Shown: positions 1 through 12,100 of the stretch, piece by piece
Position numbering within the stretch: position 1 is the stretch's first letter
Layout: each line of letters opens with the position of its first letter
The notes under the pieces: generated by a model
Told to the model about the DNA's origin: nothing
The model's input: only the letters and a program-made list of their open reading frames with translations
The model's database searches: none
From: Luzula sylvatica
Taxonomy: Eukaryota; Streptophyta; Magnoliopsida; Poales; Juncaceae
Assembly: GCA_946800325.1 (NCBI GenBank)
Contig: OX326958.1
Coordinates: forward strand, 23,025,914 to 23,089,913
Direction of reading: 5' to 3'
Length of the DNA: 64,000 bases
Program-made: the position numbers and the translations under genes

Positions 1-742
1 AGATGCTCTTCCATGCATAAAAGAGCTAACTATTAGGGGATCTAACGAAGTTACGCTGTTCACGGGAGCAGATAATGAGATTTCGGGAAACCTCCTCGCA
101 TCACTCGAATGTCTAACTCTGAAAGATTGTGTTAATCTTCAGTTGGTGGACCTGCCTAGTCTAAATTTTCTTAAAACGATTAATGTTCTTGGTTGTCCCC
201 AGCTCAAGTCAATATTAGACAAAGGGCTTCCCTCTTTACAAACTCTTGTTAACGATGGAACCGATAGCTCCGTGTTACAGGAATTCTGGGAAAGGTATAT
301 CTCGTTGATTCTTTCTACTATTAAAATTAATTATGCAAGCACGGTACCATTATTTTTTTAGAAATTACTTTCTTTTATATGCTCAACCAACGCATGTATT
401 TCATTCTATATTGCTTCAACAATTTTTTGTCATGATTCTGTCAATGTGGTTTCGTTTAACATATGCATGCACATCTACGTGCTTGTCAAATTAAGCCTCT
501 ATTGATGAATAAAAAAATTTGTACTTCTGGGAAATGATATTTCATTCATCACTATATATTCTATTCTTAATTATTACATTAGTTGAGTTGGAATAGCTTG
601 AACTATGTTTGATTGCTTCAGTTATATTCGATGAACTCATTAATTTTCTCACTAAATACTGCAAATAGTTGCACAACTAATGCTTGTTTATATTCACCTG
701 TTCTTTAGGATCGATAGGGAACGCAATAATCGAAGGCCCTGA
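1..742 (+). CDS. 3' end of a CC-NBS-LRR (CNL) resistance protein, left tandem copy (partial)
   Basis: The gene enters from the left edge, so only its last leucine-rich repeats are visible. Reading in frame from base 2 gives DALPCIKELT then VTLFTGADN, matching the end of the complete receptor at 6113-15885 almost residue for residue. The main exon ends at 294 (GGGAAAG before GTATATC, a donor in phase 2). A second acceptor TTCTTTAG ends at 708, and 709-742 then adds a short tail ending in TGA. Reading through the donor instead gives a stop at 359-361. Positions 1-2535 correspond to 15134-17705, so this is the left copy of a tandem duplication. The LRR carries ligand or effector specificity in this family. 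The short last exon is inferred because it is conserved in both copies; transcript data would settle it. Confidence 0.8.
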
Positions 743-1204
743 TATGCTGCAAGATATTTTCTAAGATCCAGCACCATAAACTTTGCTAGAGGCATGCATT
801 TTGTTTTCTGTTAAAAACTACGATTATCTGAGATTGTGTATCTAATTGAGAGTTTGTTTGGCTTGAACTTTGCTAAACGACGATGCCTTTTCTTTTCTTT
901 TTTTCTTTTTTTGATAGTGATTTGCTTAGAAAAATAATTTGGAAATTGTAATTGTGTTATGTTATGTGCCATAAGATGCTTTTATATAGATACTTCGTAT
1001 TTAAAGATTTTTGAAATCACTCATTCGATGAAAAATGAGTACGAGTCACTATGTATTTATTACTATCATCGTATTTGAAACACAAAATCATTTTAACTCT
1101 CTCTAGGAATTACTCGACCAGCTCCATCATTTATTTACCTGTCGCAAAAAAGGTGCAAAAATTCAAAATTCAAAATCCATTAAAATCACACTCTTTTCCA
1201 ATTA

Positions 1205-2309
1205 CTATATTAATCGAATGTTATACTTACCATAATTTTGGTGCTTCTTTGAAAAATCATATATGGCTTTCACCGTAGCACTATATTTCATCGTTTTCAG
1301 CGGGCCCATATGCCTAAAACACCGAATAAAAAGTTTGTAATAAAGCATAAAATTAATATGTTATGAATAAATTAACTTACACAATTTCGGTATATCTTAA
1401 TCTCCAAGCTGGAAAACCTAAATGGCATCGCGCAGGTCCATAGACAAGAAGCAATTCTGGCTCGGGTCCACCATGCCCTAATAAAAACAACAAAATAATT
1501 TTTCAGGGGGCCTTTTTGCAAATATCAACAATGTAGAGTTTTTTGCAATTTAGGCAAAATACAGGGGCTTAATTGTAAATTTAGGGAAGTACAAGGAGAG
1601 GTAATTCACCTATGGATTTCAAAGCATTTGAAAGGTCAGCTTCGGTGAAATTTAGGGTTTCGATTTCGTCTTTATTTGAATTCGAAGAATTTGAATAGAG
1701 ATAATTAGTTGCTTTAACAATGGCCTCTTTTCCGTCACTGTAAGAAATAATCTCTATTTTGAGTCCATGTAGATCCAAATTTGAAGGCACATTTCTATCA
1801 TCAAACTCCTACAAAATCAAATTAAGTTAATTTAATTTTGTTTATTGATTCTATTAAATAAGGATTTGTTGATTGAATTACCAAGGATTTCATTTCAATA
1901 GATTTTTTTAAAGTTTTTTCATCGGCTATGTTTGATTTCTTCAGCACACCTAGATATCATCATAAACATTAAAAAATAATTAACTAAATTAAACAGTGAA
2001 TAAATTGGTAGAATTATTACCTTCAATATCGTAAAGAATGACATATTTAATGCCAATATTCGATAACCATAATAAAAGTTGGTTAATTTGTCTTTTATTC
2101 TTTGCCTCTTCACTGTCGATCACAATTGCCAAGTACTTGAGTTTCTCCAAATTCAAATTTTGGTATTTGGAGAGAAATCCAGATGAGATTATTAGAAATT
2201 GTATTTGTCGAGCCAAATACGACCACAAATGCACAAGTGTTACTACCAGATGGAGCAAACACCAGAAGAATCCAAGAATTGGATACAGAATTATATATCC
2301 CTTGACCAT
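1205..2309 (-). CDS. LEW1/NUS1-like subunit of cis-prenyltransferase (dehydrodolichyl diphosphate synthase complex), left copy
   Basis: Five coding exons on the minus strand: 2309-2021, 1949-1882, 1808-1610, 1477-1381 and 1313-1205. All junctions are GT-AG, and the phases (1, 0, 1, 2) add up to 253 residues, close to the usual plant length. The N-terminus has a hydrophobic, membrane-type stretch. It is followed by the family block LKYLAIVIDSEEA, then GIKYVILYDIEGVL, then GPEPELLLVYGP, CHLGFPAWRLRYTEIVHMGP and a QNYG tail. Proteins of this family lack catalytic residues; they pair with a cis-prenyltransferase at the ER to make dolichol for protein glycosylation. It differs from the right copy at about four residues (Ala/Ser, Arg/Leu and Leu/Phe in exon 1, Tyr/Cys near the end). 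A shared upstream untranslated exon is at 2512-2461. Homology ends just beyond that, so the native promoter seems absent here. Confidence 0.88.
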
Positions 2310-2535
2310 CTGCAAAGAAAAGAAATAAAAAATAGAGAAAATTTTCTGTGAGGAATTTCATCAAACACTTTGTGGGCAATAATTATTTCATAATTAGATC
2401 AGAAACACCTCTAGATATCATGGTTGCATAATTAAAACATGCAATTATTGTTTCACTTACATTAAAAGGCGAGATCAGGATCCAGAATGTCTCATTAACC
2501 AAACAACAAAATCTGCAAAACAACAATCGAGGTAT

Positions 2536-4508
2536 ATCCACTAGCCAAGTCAAATTCAGCTTAAAATATAAAAAAAACTCTGTTATTTAAATTCAAAGGT
2601 TCTGAACTCAAAATTTCCAAAATACTGCTTCTTCAAGAGGAAGTAAAACAAACAAATTATTCCCTTCTATGATGATCGCATTACCACAAAGTGGAATTTA
2701 AGATCGTGTCAGTTTATATAAAGTTCAATATCATATAAATTAAGTTACAAAAATGACGCCTGCAACTTATTTGATGAAATGCATATAAGAAATTATATTA
2801 AAATTAATATGATTTTGTACTGAGATTCATGGGAAAATGATTGGTTGTCTGTCCATGTATACCCTGTGTGTGTTTATTGTGTGTGTGTGTGCGTGTGTGT
2901 GCGTGTGTGTGTTAAGACTAATATTTGCAATTTGATTCACATCGTTATCTGAAATTTTTGAATTTATAATTTCACATAACTTCAAAATTCTTACTGATTT
3001 TTTCTCTCTCTTTTACATAGCTTCAGCCGCATAATACATCGAGACTGCAGTGGACAATTCGAAATTAATTGAAGAAATGGCATTCTTGAAGACGTAGAAG
3101 TTGTGGTGATTCAACCAAATAACCTTCCAGAGTCTCGACGCATAGGAAAAAAATGTTAAAAACTACTCTCTGAAAACAAAGTTAAAACACAATGAAAGTG
3201 TGACCAATTAACTGCCTACTTGTATGGAAAATGATGTTTTATTGCCCTTCTAAAATATTTGACATTTCGAGTTGGTCTGAGAATTGTGGCCAATTAGTTT
3301 GTATGATGCGTCTTTGATGTTGTGTTAGGAAATTGTATTATGACTTATATTCGATGTATATTTGTATTATCAATTATGTATGATGTTTAATTGTTTTATG
3401 AATTACAAGGTCATTTTATATGTCAGTTGAAATGTAAGGCTAATTTCAACCATTTTATACATCATTCATAAAAGATCCATTATACATTTCTTTTACACAA
3501 ATAGCAAATAAATTCAGATTCAGTTTTTTCCTAATCCATGCACCAAAATTTGAAGGTTGCCGAGAAATACACAAGTTGGCCATTTCATAATCATATGCCT
3601 ATCTTCTCAAGCCTGCAATAAAACTTAAAAGTGAGAAAAAAATGTGCACTTCTAGTTACTAACAATTACTATGTTACGAAAAAAAAAATCTGATCAAGCA
3701 TGTCTCGACATTACAATCCTGGTCTTATTCGATCATTGTAATTACATCCTAATTGTCGATCTTAAAAATTGTTGCTGACCCAATTTGAACAAATTTACTG
3801 ATTTTGGTGGTCAGTGGTGTAATCATAGTGCAGAGATTGATCCTAATTTTCACTGATTAAAATCAAAGAAAACTTCAGATTCCTTCAAGTAGTGATATCA
3901 ATTGATAGCTAACGCGAAATTAACAATATATCCATGCTAATACAAGCAATTTATAATCTGATTGCAGCAAGAAATCAGCCATAAAGACATTCAAGACCTA
4001 AAAACAACCTCTTCAAGTAGTGATAGATTAAAGAGCATCTTCGGAAGTGATTTCAGCGGCAACGATTAATGTGTTACTTGTTAGGGTTCAGTTCAGCTCA
4101 GTTCGACCATTAAAAGAGGGGACTGAAAGAGAGAGAAGAGGGTTTCGACATACACTGCTCAGAGGCGAGTCTCTAGGCGAGCGAGCGAGCGAGCGAGCGC
4201 GCGAGAGAGAGAGAGAGAGAGAGATAGATAGATAGAGAGATAGATAGAGCGAGTGGATCCCGTGTACCGTGAGTGACTTCATCGCCTTGAAAGAGCGGAT
4301 TCACGAGAGGCAGGGCATAGAGGATTCATGGCCATGGCCACGAGAGAGGTAGGCCATGGAGAACAAAACTGAACATTGATGTAGAGAAACGTGATGGGGA
4401 GCACCCCCTCTTGATGGGACTATTAATTACCTCGCACAAATCTTGATGGGACAGTAAAAAGCGAGAGCACCCTCTCTTATACTATTAATTCTTTTTAAAT
4501 TAATTTAA
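2536..4508. other. Intergenic spacer, no gene recognised
   Basis: AT-rich spacer between the left LEW1 copy and the right CNL gene. It contains a TG/GTGC microsatellite at about 2870-2911 and a purine-rich tract at 4120-4256 with (GAGC)n followed by (GA)n and (GATA)-like units. Reading frames at 4047-4235 and 4088-4282 are products of that low complexity. On the minus strand the motif ACCCTAAC near 4085 resembles a telo-box and could belong to a promoter, but I cannot link it to a transcript. Confidence 0.6.
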
Positions 4509-4540
4509 CTAGCAATAGCCCGCGCAACAATTGCGCGGGA
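4509..4540 (-). mobile_element. Helitron-like 3' terminus (hairpin plus CTAG)
   Basis: Read on the minus strand, a perfect 9-bp stem with a 3-nt loop (CCCGCGCAA / TTGCGCGGG, bases 4519-4539) is followed 10 nt later by a terminal CTAG and a host T. This is the textbook 3' end of a Helitron. The element would extend to the right on the plus strand. I could not fix its 5' TC end, so only the terminus is listed. Confidence 0.65.
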
Positions 4541-5792
4541 CTTCATACTTTTTTTTACATGTTTGTGTATAATTTGTTTAAATAGAATTGACGTGGATAT
4601 ATTTAAACTCAATTTATATAATCATGATGTGTTTGCAAATATATTAACGTCAATAAATACATTATAATTAATAAATGTTCATTTAATTTGTCTATCATTG
4701 ATATGTGAATTATAATTAATAAGGCTCCATCAAATCGATCAATCATTATAAATCAACACGAAATAAATAAAATATAATATGTTATAATTCAAACAAAATT
4801 AAAGTTTCAAAACACATAAAAGAAAATCATAAACAATACAAATAAAACCGAAATATATATTTAAAATGTCATACATGAACATAAAAAATATCAATTTTTT
4901 CTAAAAAAAAAAAACACAATTGTAAATCATACCATACGAAATTAACAATCGAGTCATAGTTTTAATGCGGTGATTATATATGGATCCCAATAACACAAAA
5001 TAACATCCTTCATGAGGCGGTAAGAGATGATTAAGTATGTTGATTAGTATTGTTGATTGACTCAATTAACGATTTAATTGACCGTTTAATTGAATTGACA
5101 CTTCAATTAACATTTACTAATATTAACATATTAAAAATTATTGATGTATTAATTAAACGTGTCAATTAACATTTAATTAAGTCAATTATAAATGTTAATA
5201 AATTTACTTTGTAACTTCATCAAAATTATTGTGATGAGTTTGGGGACCAATTATATTTTTTTTATATATGGATATAATTTGGGTTGCAATAGAAACAAAA
5301 CTAAAAAAAAAAAAAAAAACACGTGTCCATATTGTATCATATGTTTGGGATTAGATCTATTGATAGAATTTAATGCATATGTATGTTTGTGGGCACGAGT
5401 TTGGTGTGCTCCATTATCTTTCAATTTTTTTTTTTAAGTTGGAAATATACCCCCGCTTGGTTCGGTAAGCTTGTTAAAAGATTTCCTGATCGTCTGTCGG
5501 TAGGAGAGTCTAAGCTAAAAGTGTTGATTACGTTGATATGAAAAATTAATATTTTAAATCATAAATTATGATGTTAAAACATATATTTATGTATTAATTT
5601 TTAAATTATAACATTATAATTACGTTATCAAAATTCTGAAAAAAAAACTATCGGGAGACGTACATCACTCCTTTTTTTTTAATTAATCCAATAAAGTTGG
5701 GTTGGCCATTGGTTGACGATAAGATCGAGAGGTCCCCATTAGTGATCTTTAGAAATTTCTGTGAACTTGCCTGCAGCGCCACTCACTCTCTA
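4541..5792. other. AT-rich intergenic DNA, probable Helitron body and an old MITE
   Basis: No coding signal. Bases about 5500-5680 resemble the foldback MITE near 34.1-34.4 kb: the edge near 5655-5670 (GGGAGACGTACATCACTCC) matches, in reverse complement, the left arm near 34132-34152. The remainder has TTAAT-rich simple sequence. Confidence 0.4.
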
Positions 5793-6005
5793 TCCTAAGT
5801 TGAGGAAATCTCCTCTGTACTTTCCTACTCTCTCTCTCTCTCTCTCTCCTAAGTTGAGAAACCTTCTTTGTATTTTCCTACTACTCTCTTTCTCCCTCTC
5901 CTAAGTTTAGTAGTCTCTTTCCTTTGTACTTTCCTACTCTCCCTCTCTCTCCTAAGTTGCGGAACCTCCTCTGTACCTTCCTACTATTTTCCTATTCCCT
6001 GTCCG
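5793..6005 (+). repeat. 53-55 bp tandem repeat in the 5' leader of the CNL gene
   Basis: Four diverged units, each starting CCTAAGTTGAG or a near variant, begin at about 5793, 5848, 5901 and 5951. Each continues into a TCTGTACTTTCCTACTCTC-like stretch. CT-dinucleotide runs lie inside and after the array (5829-5848, 6051-6078). It sits 110-320 bp upstream of the CNL start codon, so it is promoter or 5' UTR sequence. Confidence 0.8.
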
Positions 6006-6048
6006 GTCGCTCTTTCTACCCCTATCGTTCAGAAATCTTCTCTTTCTC

Positions 6049-6082
<34 letters not shown>

Positions 6083-6112
6083 AAATTTTGTGGCTTGTGG
6101 GTTGGGGGGGGA

Positions 6113-9100
6113 ATGGATTGGATAATAAATGAAGGATTATCGCAAGTGACTTCAAGCTTCACAGATGCAAGGAACGTTGATGGAGATGTAGAAAAACTGC
6201 GCAAAACCCTACCGATCACCAACATACTGATGGATAAGGCTGAGTGGTATCGATTCAAGGACAAAAATGTCGACCAGCTTCTTGCTGAGCTCATGGATGC
6301 GAAACATGAGGCAGAGGATCTTCTTTTAGATTTTGATTATCAGGTACTTGTTCTAATTTATTTTTGTTCTTCTAGTTTTCTTAGCAGTCAGCCCAGTATA
6401 TTAGCAAAAAGAGTAGTTCTGCACTTAAATCAGTTTATAAATGTCATGTGTTCGTGACAAATATATAATTCATTTTACATTTGTAAACATATGAAAGTGG
6501 AGAATTTTTAAGCGGAAAGATATTTCACCGAAACATCCACTATATCCTATTAATACTTGATTAAAAGGGGAAATTTCCAAAAAACCCATCATTTTTTTTG
6601 AGATTTATAAAAAATCCCTAAGTTTTAGATTACTTCCAACTCTTCTGGAAATTAAATTTATTTTTTATCCGTTATAAAAGTTAATGTTAACATTCCATCC
6701 ATTTTCTTTTGGACAAATACCCTTATTTATTTTCTTTTCTAAAGTTTTTTTTATTAAATATAAAGTAATAAATAAATACATAAATAAACAAAATATTTCA
6801 TAATTAAATATTTCACATTATTATATTTAAAAATGATTTATGATAATATTTTTCAACTTGCTATTTTATTTAACTATTTATAATATATATAAAGTATTAT
6901 TTTATTGAATAAATACTATTTCATGTTACATTTCTAATTATATAGAATAAATTATAAATATCATAGTATAATATTATGAAATATTATTTACTTATTAGTT
7001 TATAGAATAAATTCAATATAAAATAGTTGTGAGGGTATTTTGGTCCAAAAAAATAATAATTTGGATGAAGAGTTAAAGATAACACTAATAGGGGGTAAAA
7101 AAATTAAACTCAACTTTTAGGAGGGTTTGAAGTAATCTAAAAGCTAGGGAATTTTTGATAAATACCAAAAAGATTAGTATCCACTTGGATTAATAATACT
7201 ACCTAATTAATTAACAGGTAATTAATATCCACTTGGATTAATAATTTCAAACTAATATCAATATGCGTCCCTTGATGATTATCATGTTAATTCACATGAT
7301 AATTAACAAATGATTATGTCATCATGATTTAATCAAGAAAGTGCTGGTCGGGCAAAATATAATTCTCCTAACTTTAATTGTGTGTTATAATTTTTCCAAT
7401 TGAGTGCTCTAATTTTTAAGGCTTTATTTGGCAAAAGATGAAATTATGGAATATTGAAAAATTAAAATGAAAACGTTTATTCCATCTTATTCCAGTAATG
7501 TTCGCAAGATAATAGAACAAGAAGTTGATTTTAAAAGAAATATAAATAATCATTAGTGCCCAAAATATCCTTTGCTTATTGTTGATTTATTAACTTTGAT
7601 TGTGACTTATTTTTCAATTTAATAGAAGATAAAAATAATTTATATTAAATAAAATAAATGACATGGAAACAAAATAAAAAATCCAATTAAAACACAATAA
7701 TACAAAAATGAAAGTTCGCACCAATTGTCATGCTAGCATTTAAAAGAAAAATAAGCTTATTCAACTCATCCAAAATAGCCATATTGGCTACAAAACAATA
7801 AAAATAAAAAAATGAATAGTAACACGTATATTTTTTTTAAGAGAAACCATATGCTAAATTTTAAAACTACTAGAACATAATCAAGTTGACGCTAAAATGT
7901 AAACTAACATCATTACAAAATTACTCAACAAAAACTAATAAATATATCAATTGTCGTGTCATGAACAATCTAAAATACGCATAACACAAAAAAACTAATT
8001 ATCATCACACGAAAAAGCTAAATACTCATACTATAAAATATCAAGGGTGGCGTTATTGCAAGAGCTGACATGACTAAATTGAGAGCGATTTCAATTTTGT
8101 TTTATCAAATGACCGTTATATCGTGTTAATGATGAATTGATGATTGATATTTCTTACATTTATCTATTAGTTTATTATTTTTCATAAATCATGCAAATAA
8201 AATCTTTCATATATAAAAAAAAAAATTTATTCTTACTTTTTTTCATCATAAAAAAATAATTAATTGTAACATGTCATATATATTTAAATATTTTTCATAA
8301 TATTACGAAAAATATTTTTGCATTATTCATGAAAGATATAAATAATAGTATATATAAGTATAATAAATATCAATCACCATAAATATTATATAAATATTTA
8401 AAAATAAAATCGCTCTCAATTTAGCCATGTTAGCTCTTGTAATAACGTCACCCAATATCAATTGCCAAGTAGGAAACAAAATGTAATAAAAGAAAGTATA
8501 TTTGTCCTAAATTTTACTCCATTTTATGGTTTAGAAATATTTCATACTTTTCTTGGAAGAGTAAAATTCCACTAATTCACTATTTCATCTATTTAATTTC
8601 ATGCTTGTTCAGTTAGAATAAATTAGTTATTTAATTATTTCAATCTTCTTCCACCCTACCAACACCTACTAAAATAAAATAAAATAAAATATCAGAGTGC
8701 AGGGATGAGAAAAGAGTTGATGGTTTTTAATATCTTAAGATGTAAACTTCCGGATCTCCAACATAGTTTTTGACTTCCTATTTGTTTTCAAGTGTGTTAG
8801 TTCATATCTGGATTTTGTTTAACCTCGTTTTTGAGTTTTTTGTTACAAGTTATATTTTTTGTGAGATATTTGGTCTAATTGAATTGTTTTAGGGGAATTA
8901 AATTTACTTCTCCTATATATCGTTTTGTAAATTCATTTTGAATGAATGAAACATGCAAGTAGGGCATTTAAGCCTACTCGTATTTTTTTTTTAAAAGAAA
9001 AGATTCTAAGAAAAGAAGGGATGATTTCTACACATCATTCTCTTAGGAATTTTATAATTAATATAGTGGTAATTTTTTTAAATCATAATAGATACTTTTT

Positions 9101-12100
9101 TATCGTTTTAACCATATAGATCATGCGGATTTCAGTTCTACGTAATTACGTTATTCTATTTTTTGTTTTGTCCAAATTAAGTCATTCTGTTAGGATTTCA
9201 ATTTAACTCTTCTTATTGACATATTCAACTCAACACTTGAACATTACTAAGTTAAGGAGACTAGGAAGATACAACATTATTATAGTTTAATAACATGTGG
9301 AGGTAAGATATTAAAGTTCAATGATTTACATAGATGGAATTAAGTGTAGTGATCTTACATGGCATATTTAAGTTCAGTGATCTTACATGATATTAATGTT
9401 GACATAATTTAGAAGAATATTTGTGAGACCACGTTAGAGCATAGTTAGTTCGCGAATAATACACATATAATTTACGAATAATTACGTATTACGAATAATA
9501 AACGTATTGACGTTCCCGTACTCAACCTAATCAATAATTCACATATTTTACAATAATTTTTAAAAAACACGAATAATACACGTATTTCCGTATAATATGT
9601 TTTTTTAGAAGAAAAAAATATAATTTTTTTTTAAATAAATTAAAAAAAACATAAATTTCCAAAAATGATTAAGAAAATCAAAATATCAATAATAATACAT
9701 AAACTTATGATTTTGAACTAAAATGAATATTGTGTCATAAAATTATTATAATTTTGAATTATTTAAGGGTAAAGTAATGTACATTTATATATTTTTATAT
9801 ACCGAATTATTGCATTCGTATTATGTAAAATAAACATAACTAGAGACGAATAATCGAAATGACGAATTATTAGCGTATTGCGTTTTATTTGACCGACTTG
9901 AAAAACGTTTGATCCGAATTATACACGAACGTAATACATACTGTATTATTCGCGTATCACGAATGACTAACTATGCGTTAGAGTTGACATGGACAAATCG
10001 TCAATATATGAATGAAATAAAAACAATATAGTCTAATTTGAACAATTTAAAATTGTAATGGTTCATGTGGGACATTTAAAATTTGTGTAATATATTTGAT
10101 TAAAAAACAAATTTTAACGATCTATAATGAACTATGTTGCACGGATACATATACGAATATCGTATCCGACAAGATAAGGATACGGCGATACGGTAATTTT
10201 CAAAAATATATAGGATACGATACAACCATTATATATAATATTTTATTAATTGTAATTTATATATTTAATATTTTTATATATCATATATTTGACATAAAAT
10301 ATTTCAAAAGTTCATTTTTACATAAATAACTTCTTATTAAGTAAATGTTTATTTTATTTAGTAATTTATTTATATGTATTACTCATTTATTTCGATTTCA
10401 AATTTTTATTTTTATTTTTCAAGTACATTTTTGTTTACGTTAGAAGTATCCGGCAAGTATCCGGAAGTATCCAAAGAGTATCCGCTATTATTTTGAATTA
10501 AAATATTCGGATACGCCACCTGAAGTATCCTACACGTATCCGACGAGTATCGGTATCAGTATTCGATACGATACGGCTTCATTTTTGAAGTATCCACGCA
10601 ACATAGACAATGAAATCTATCCAATTATACATGAATCAATTCGTCAAATATAGTTTGATAAATATAATAAATGCAATTTCAAGACGGAACTTGGATATTT
10701 TAAATTATTGTTTCTAATGTACATCTAAATTACTCGCATTGAAATTTCTTAAAATATAAATTTTATATGAATCAAAATGATATTGTCATATCTGAAGGAA
10801 ATACAGTTTTGGATCATCGCTAAAATGGTACGTAGGACAAACGAACGTACGCGTTCGTGGGTATACGAAACAGATTAGTAAAACTGGTATAACTTTCAGT
10901 AGGAAACTCCGATTTGAATGGTTCAAATTGTGTTAGTTAGATAATGAGATCATCTAGAACTTTCATGTTGTAATATAATTCATTTGAGCGAAGTATCAAT
11001 ATCGTTCTAATGAAATACCGAAAGGTTGCGACAGTTTGACATACAGTCAGTAAAACGGCCGTAACTTTCGGGTCCGAACTCCAAGTGGGCTGGGCCAAAT
11101 TGGGTTGGAAAGATAATTAGATTATCTACAACTTTCGTAAATGTTCAAAGTCGGTTGGAACGATTTAATATTTTCGTTCTGACAGATTACTGAAAGGGTG
11201 TATGCAGTTTTCTGTTTGAAAATGTGTATAGAAGATATATATACCTTTTGGCCCATCCTTATCCTATGGAGTATATATAGGATGTTTCTCTCTCTCTCAT
11301 CAGTCCAATCTAAGTTGAATAATTAGATTAGTTCAACCAGAAAATTAATGGAGTTAATTCAGAATTAATCAAGAAATTAAGAGACTCTAATCACTTGATG
11401 AAAGAGTGCGAAGAGATTGAGAGAGAAGGAGAAAAGAGTTTTCTCCGTCTAGAGAATCGAAACGCAATCATGCAAGTTCGCCGGTGCATCGTCTAGGCAG
11501 GTGCATCCGCGACCGAGGTGCTACGACTCACGGTGGATACGGGTAGAGGAGCGACACATGTGGCTCTTCGTTGTGATCAAACCGGAGAAGTAATCGAGTA
11601 ACGGGCTGTGGAAGCATGCGGGCATGGAACGCACGAAGACAACCCGAGGCGTGTCGAAACGGTGGGAGACGTGCGGTATGGGACGTACGGACTAGTCACC
11701 AACGTGACACCGAAAGAAATAGAAGGCGGCGATCATCCCTTCGTGTGCCATCAATTTGGCACTGGTATAGATCTATCCTTCTAATTGCATCGTACCCTCG
11801 AAGTCGTGGCGTGATCTCGGGAATCGGGGAATCGGACCGGGCCTTCATTCCGCTGCGCGGGCCCGGGTCGAGGATATTCCCCTTCAATATCTGGACAAGC
11901 TGGCTGAGAGTTTATGCCCCAAACTAGGGCGAAAATGCGATCTAGATCATACTCAAATGAATGAGTCTAATCTCCATGAGAAGAAGGAAGAAGTGCTCAA
12001 TTACATGAGACAGAACCATATATATAGTGAGGCTTGCTTTCGATGATGTCGATCCAACCAATCCAATTACAGTTGCTTAAAACATAGTGCCTTCTATCTA

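Larger units (their letters stand above)
1..2535. repeat. Left copy of a tandem duplication (CNL 3' end plus LEW1-like gene)
   Basis: This segment aligns with 15134-17705 at very high identity. The offset is 15133 at the left end and 15168 through the LEW1-like gene, reflecting small indels around the CNL 3' region. Identity stops abruptly near 2535 (17705 in the other copy), about 20 bp upstream of a shared untranslated exon. The duplicated unit holds the end of a CNL gene and a convergent minus-strand gene. The left end lies outside the window. Confidence 0.9.

Noticed and set aside
11616..11927. Arg/Trp-rich 103-residue protein
   Set aside because: Lies within the solo LTR; the corresponding LTR regions at 39.6 and 46.9 kb give different short frames.
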